A stretch of DNA of 64,000 bases from Paramecium octaurelia (taxonomy: Eukaryota > Ciliophora > Oligohymenophorea > Peniculida > Parameciidae). Numbering within the stretch: the first letter of the stretch is position 1; each line of letters begins with the position of its first letter. The position numbers and the translations under genes were made by a program. Below the pieces are notes generated by a model. That model ran no database searches and had not been told where the DNA came from. It saw only the letters and a list, made by a program, of their open reading frames with translations. The stretch covers positions 248,001 through 312,000 of the forward strand of contig CAJJDP010000005.1 in the NCBI GenBank assembly GCA_905182995.1. Direction: 5' to 3'. Shown here piece after piece: positions 62,885 to 64,000 of this stretch.

Positions 62885-63028
62885 TATTTTCAAAAATAGT
62901 TAATATAATATAATAATTATATAAATCGAATTCAAGTGATTAGATTTGTTTTTATTATTTTTTTTCTCTTTCACCTCTTATTCACATTCTTTTCATTCAA
63001 ATTTGGCTACTTACACATTAAGAACCAT

Positions 63029-63654
63029 TCAAATGAGATTATGGGCATCAAATAAATTATTCAATAACTAGAATATATATCCAAAAATTCCATTTATCAA
63101 GTGATAAGATAGAATTCTCCTATAACTTTTGAATATCCAAATTAATCTATATGCCCTTTTTAATTTAACATAGTTTTCATACATATATATGTTTTATTTT
63201 ATACTAATTCCTTGAAAGTCATATGATTTTATGTTTAATTACATGCTTATCAGTAATTAATACTCTTCTATGTCTAAAATTATCTGTAGATATTTTATGA
63301 CGATGAGTTAGTTTTTCAAATTCCATAAATTTCCTACCCTTCATTTTCAACTATATTAAATTAAATTGATCTACTTTATTTTCATACTGTATCCCATCCA
63401 ATTAATCAGTACAAATAAATACCAAAAAGCCTACTGGTATATGTTAATGATTATTGATTTTTATGATCATTGCTACTTACAACTGGACAATTTTTATGTC
63501 ATCTTGTCATCAAAGCAGAAATGATACTGTGAATTACAGGATTGTCACTCCAGGATGTTAATGAATATGATGAAACTTATATTAGAAAACTTTTTGTAGA
63601 ATTGTTGTCTACATGATATTTCAAATTCTTATTCACAATAGTTTATTAATTCAT
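63029..63654 (-). CDS. Unknown protein
   Basis: 190 residues (MNQQTIVNKNLKYHVDNNST) with a 25-nt intron ending AAG and a 28-nt intron ending TAG; exact multiple of three. The N-terminal two-thirds look β-rich (FLIQVSSYSLTSWSDNPVIH, IPVGFLVFICTDQLDGIQYE), the C-terminal third helical and basic (VKLKRAYRLIWIFKSYRRIL). No family recognised. Its first intron is needed to keep the frame, which supports a real gene. Confidence 0.55.
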
Positions 63655-63859
63655 AGGTGTATATCAATATTTAAATATTTTATTTTATTATATTTCTTTG
63701 TTGATAAAGTTAACATACATATTTTTTTAGTTTTCTTTCCGTACATTCCTTTTTATTCTCTTTATATCCTTCCCTTTGCTCACCTTAGATAAAGAAACTT
63801 TGTTTGAAATAATTTTGTATTTTTAATCTCCTTCTTTGTTCATGAATTAATAATTAATA

Positions 63860-64000
63860 ATGAAATTAAGCCTAATATTCTGTTTCATTGCTTTAATCTT
63901 AGCATAAGAGCCGACAGAAGCACCAGTATAAGAGGAGAATCCATAACCTGTTGAGACACCATAGCCAGTGGTTTAGCCAATAGCTGCTTTGCCCAATAAC
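63860..64000 (+). CDS. Secreted protein, N-terminal part (cut by window edge)
   Basis: Open frame from ATG 63860 to the right edge (47 residues). A signal peptide, MKLSLIFCFIALILAQ, is followed by a P/E/V/Q-rich stretch (EAPVQEENPQPVETPQPVV). Too little is visible to name a family. It diverges from the unknown gene at 63029-63654 across about 205 bp. Confidence 0.6.

Noticed and set aside
1-64000. Standard-code interpretation with many short ORFs or broken genes
   Set aside because: Conserved proteins (CCT2, WDR92, dynein) run through in-frame TAA and TAG that align with glutamine or tolerated positions, so the ciliate code explains the breaks.

Overview
The window reads as nuclear DNA of a ciliate, most likely a Paramecium-like oligohymenophorean. 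It is very AT-rich. Long, well-conserved protein frames are full of in-frame TAA and TAG, which fit glutamine, and coding frames end only at TGA. Introns are tiny (about 20-31 nt) and genes are packed with gaps often of only 14-100 bp. Standard-code ORF finding therefore breaks almost every gene into fragments; the gene models below were rebuilt by hand using TGA as the only stop and removing short GT-AG introns. For many of them the intron-free length is an exact multiple of three, which supports them. Amino-acid lengths below assume that code.

Layout. 1-10 kb: minus-strand genes for a partial unknown protein, a coiled-coil/EF-hand protein with F-x-P-x-I motifs, a CTD-type phosphatase, a secreted acidic protein and a PGP-repeat (SHIPPO/STPG) protein; then a plus-strand F-x-P-x-I repeat protein and a minus-strand Na+/H+ exchanger. 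10.5-20 kb: a DCC-family thiol protein that diverges across only 14 bp from a tandem pair of paralogous membrane proteins; CCT-beta; a LisH-WD40 protein; two small N-myristoylation-type proteins; a poly-Q protein. 20-30 kb: a probable pseudogene, a small membrane protein, a large ciliate-type two-pass membrane protein, a poorly resolved region, and an ankyrin-DHHC protein that has lost the DHHC cysteine. 30-45 kb: a CDGSH iron-sulfur protein, a 12-kb axonemal dynein heavy chain, a cathepsin L-like protease and an RNase T2. 45-64 kb: an LRR/coiled-coil protein, two small proteins, the dynein-assembly factor WDR92 (DNAAF10), several unknown proteins, a SAXO microtubule protein, a TOG/HEAT-like protein, the NatB subunit NAA25, CFAP45 and, at the right edge, a partial secreted protein.

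Many genes belong to the cilium: dynein heavy chain, WDR92 (which helps assemble dyneins before import), SAXO, CFAP45 (a doublet-lumen protein), the PGP-repeat protein, and probably the two F-x-P-x-I proteins. That fits a heavily ciliated cell more than an operon-like cluster, since strands are mixed. Others are housekeeping (CCT-beta, NAA25) or secreted hydrolases (cathepsin L, RNase T2). No tRNA, rRNA, CRISPR, transposon or viral element was recognised. Main points worth a second look: an unusually high share of introns ending AAG/GAG/CAG, a degenerate DHHC site, a CDGSH protein whose second motif lacks its histidine, the tandem membrane-protein pair with a 14-bp divergent promoter, and a start-codon-only first exon in CFAP45.
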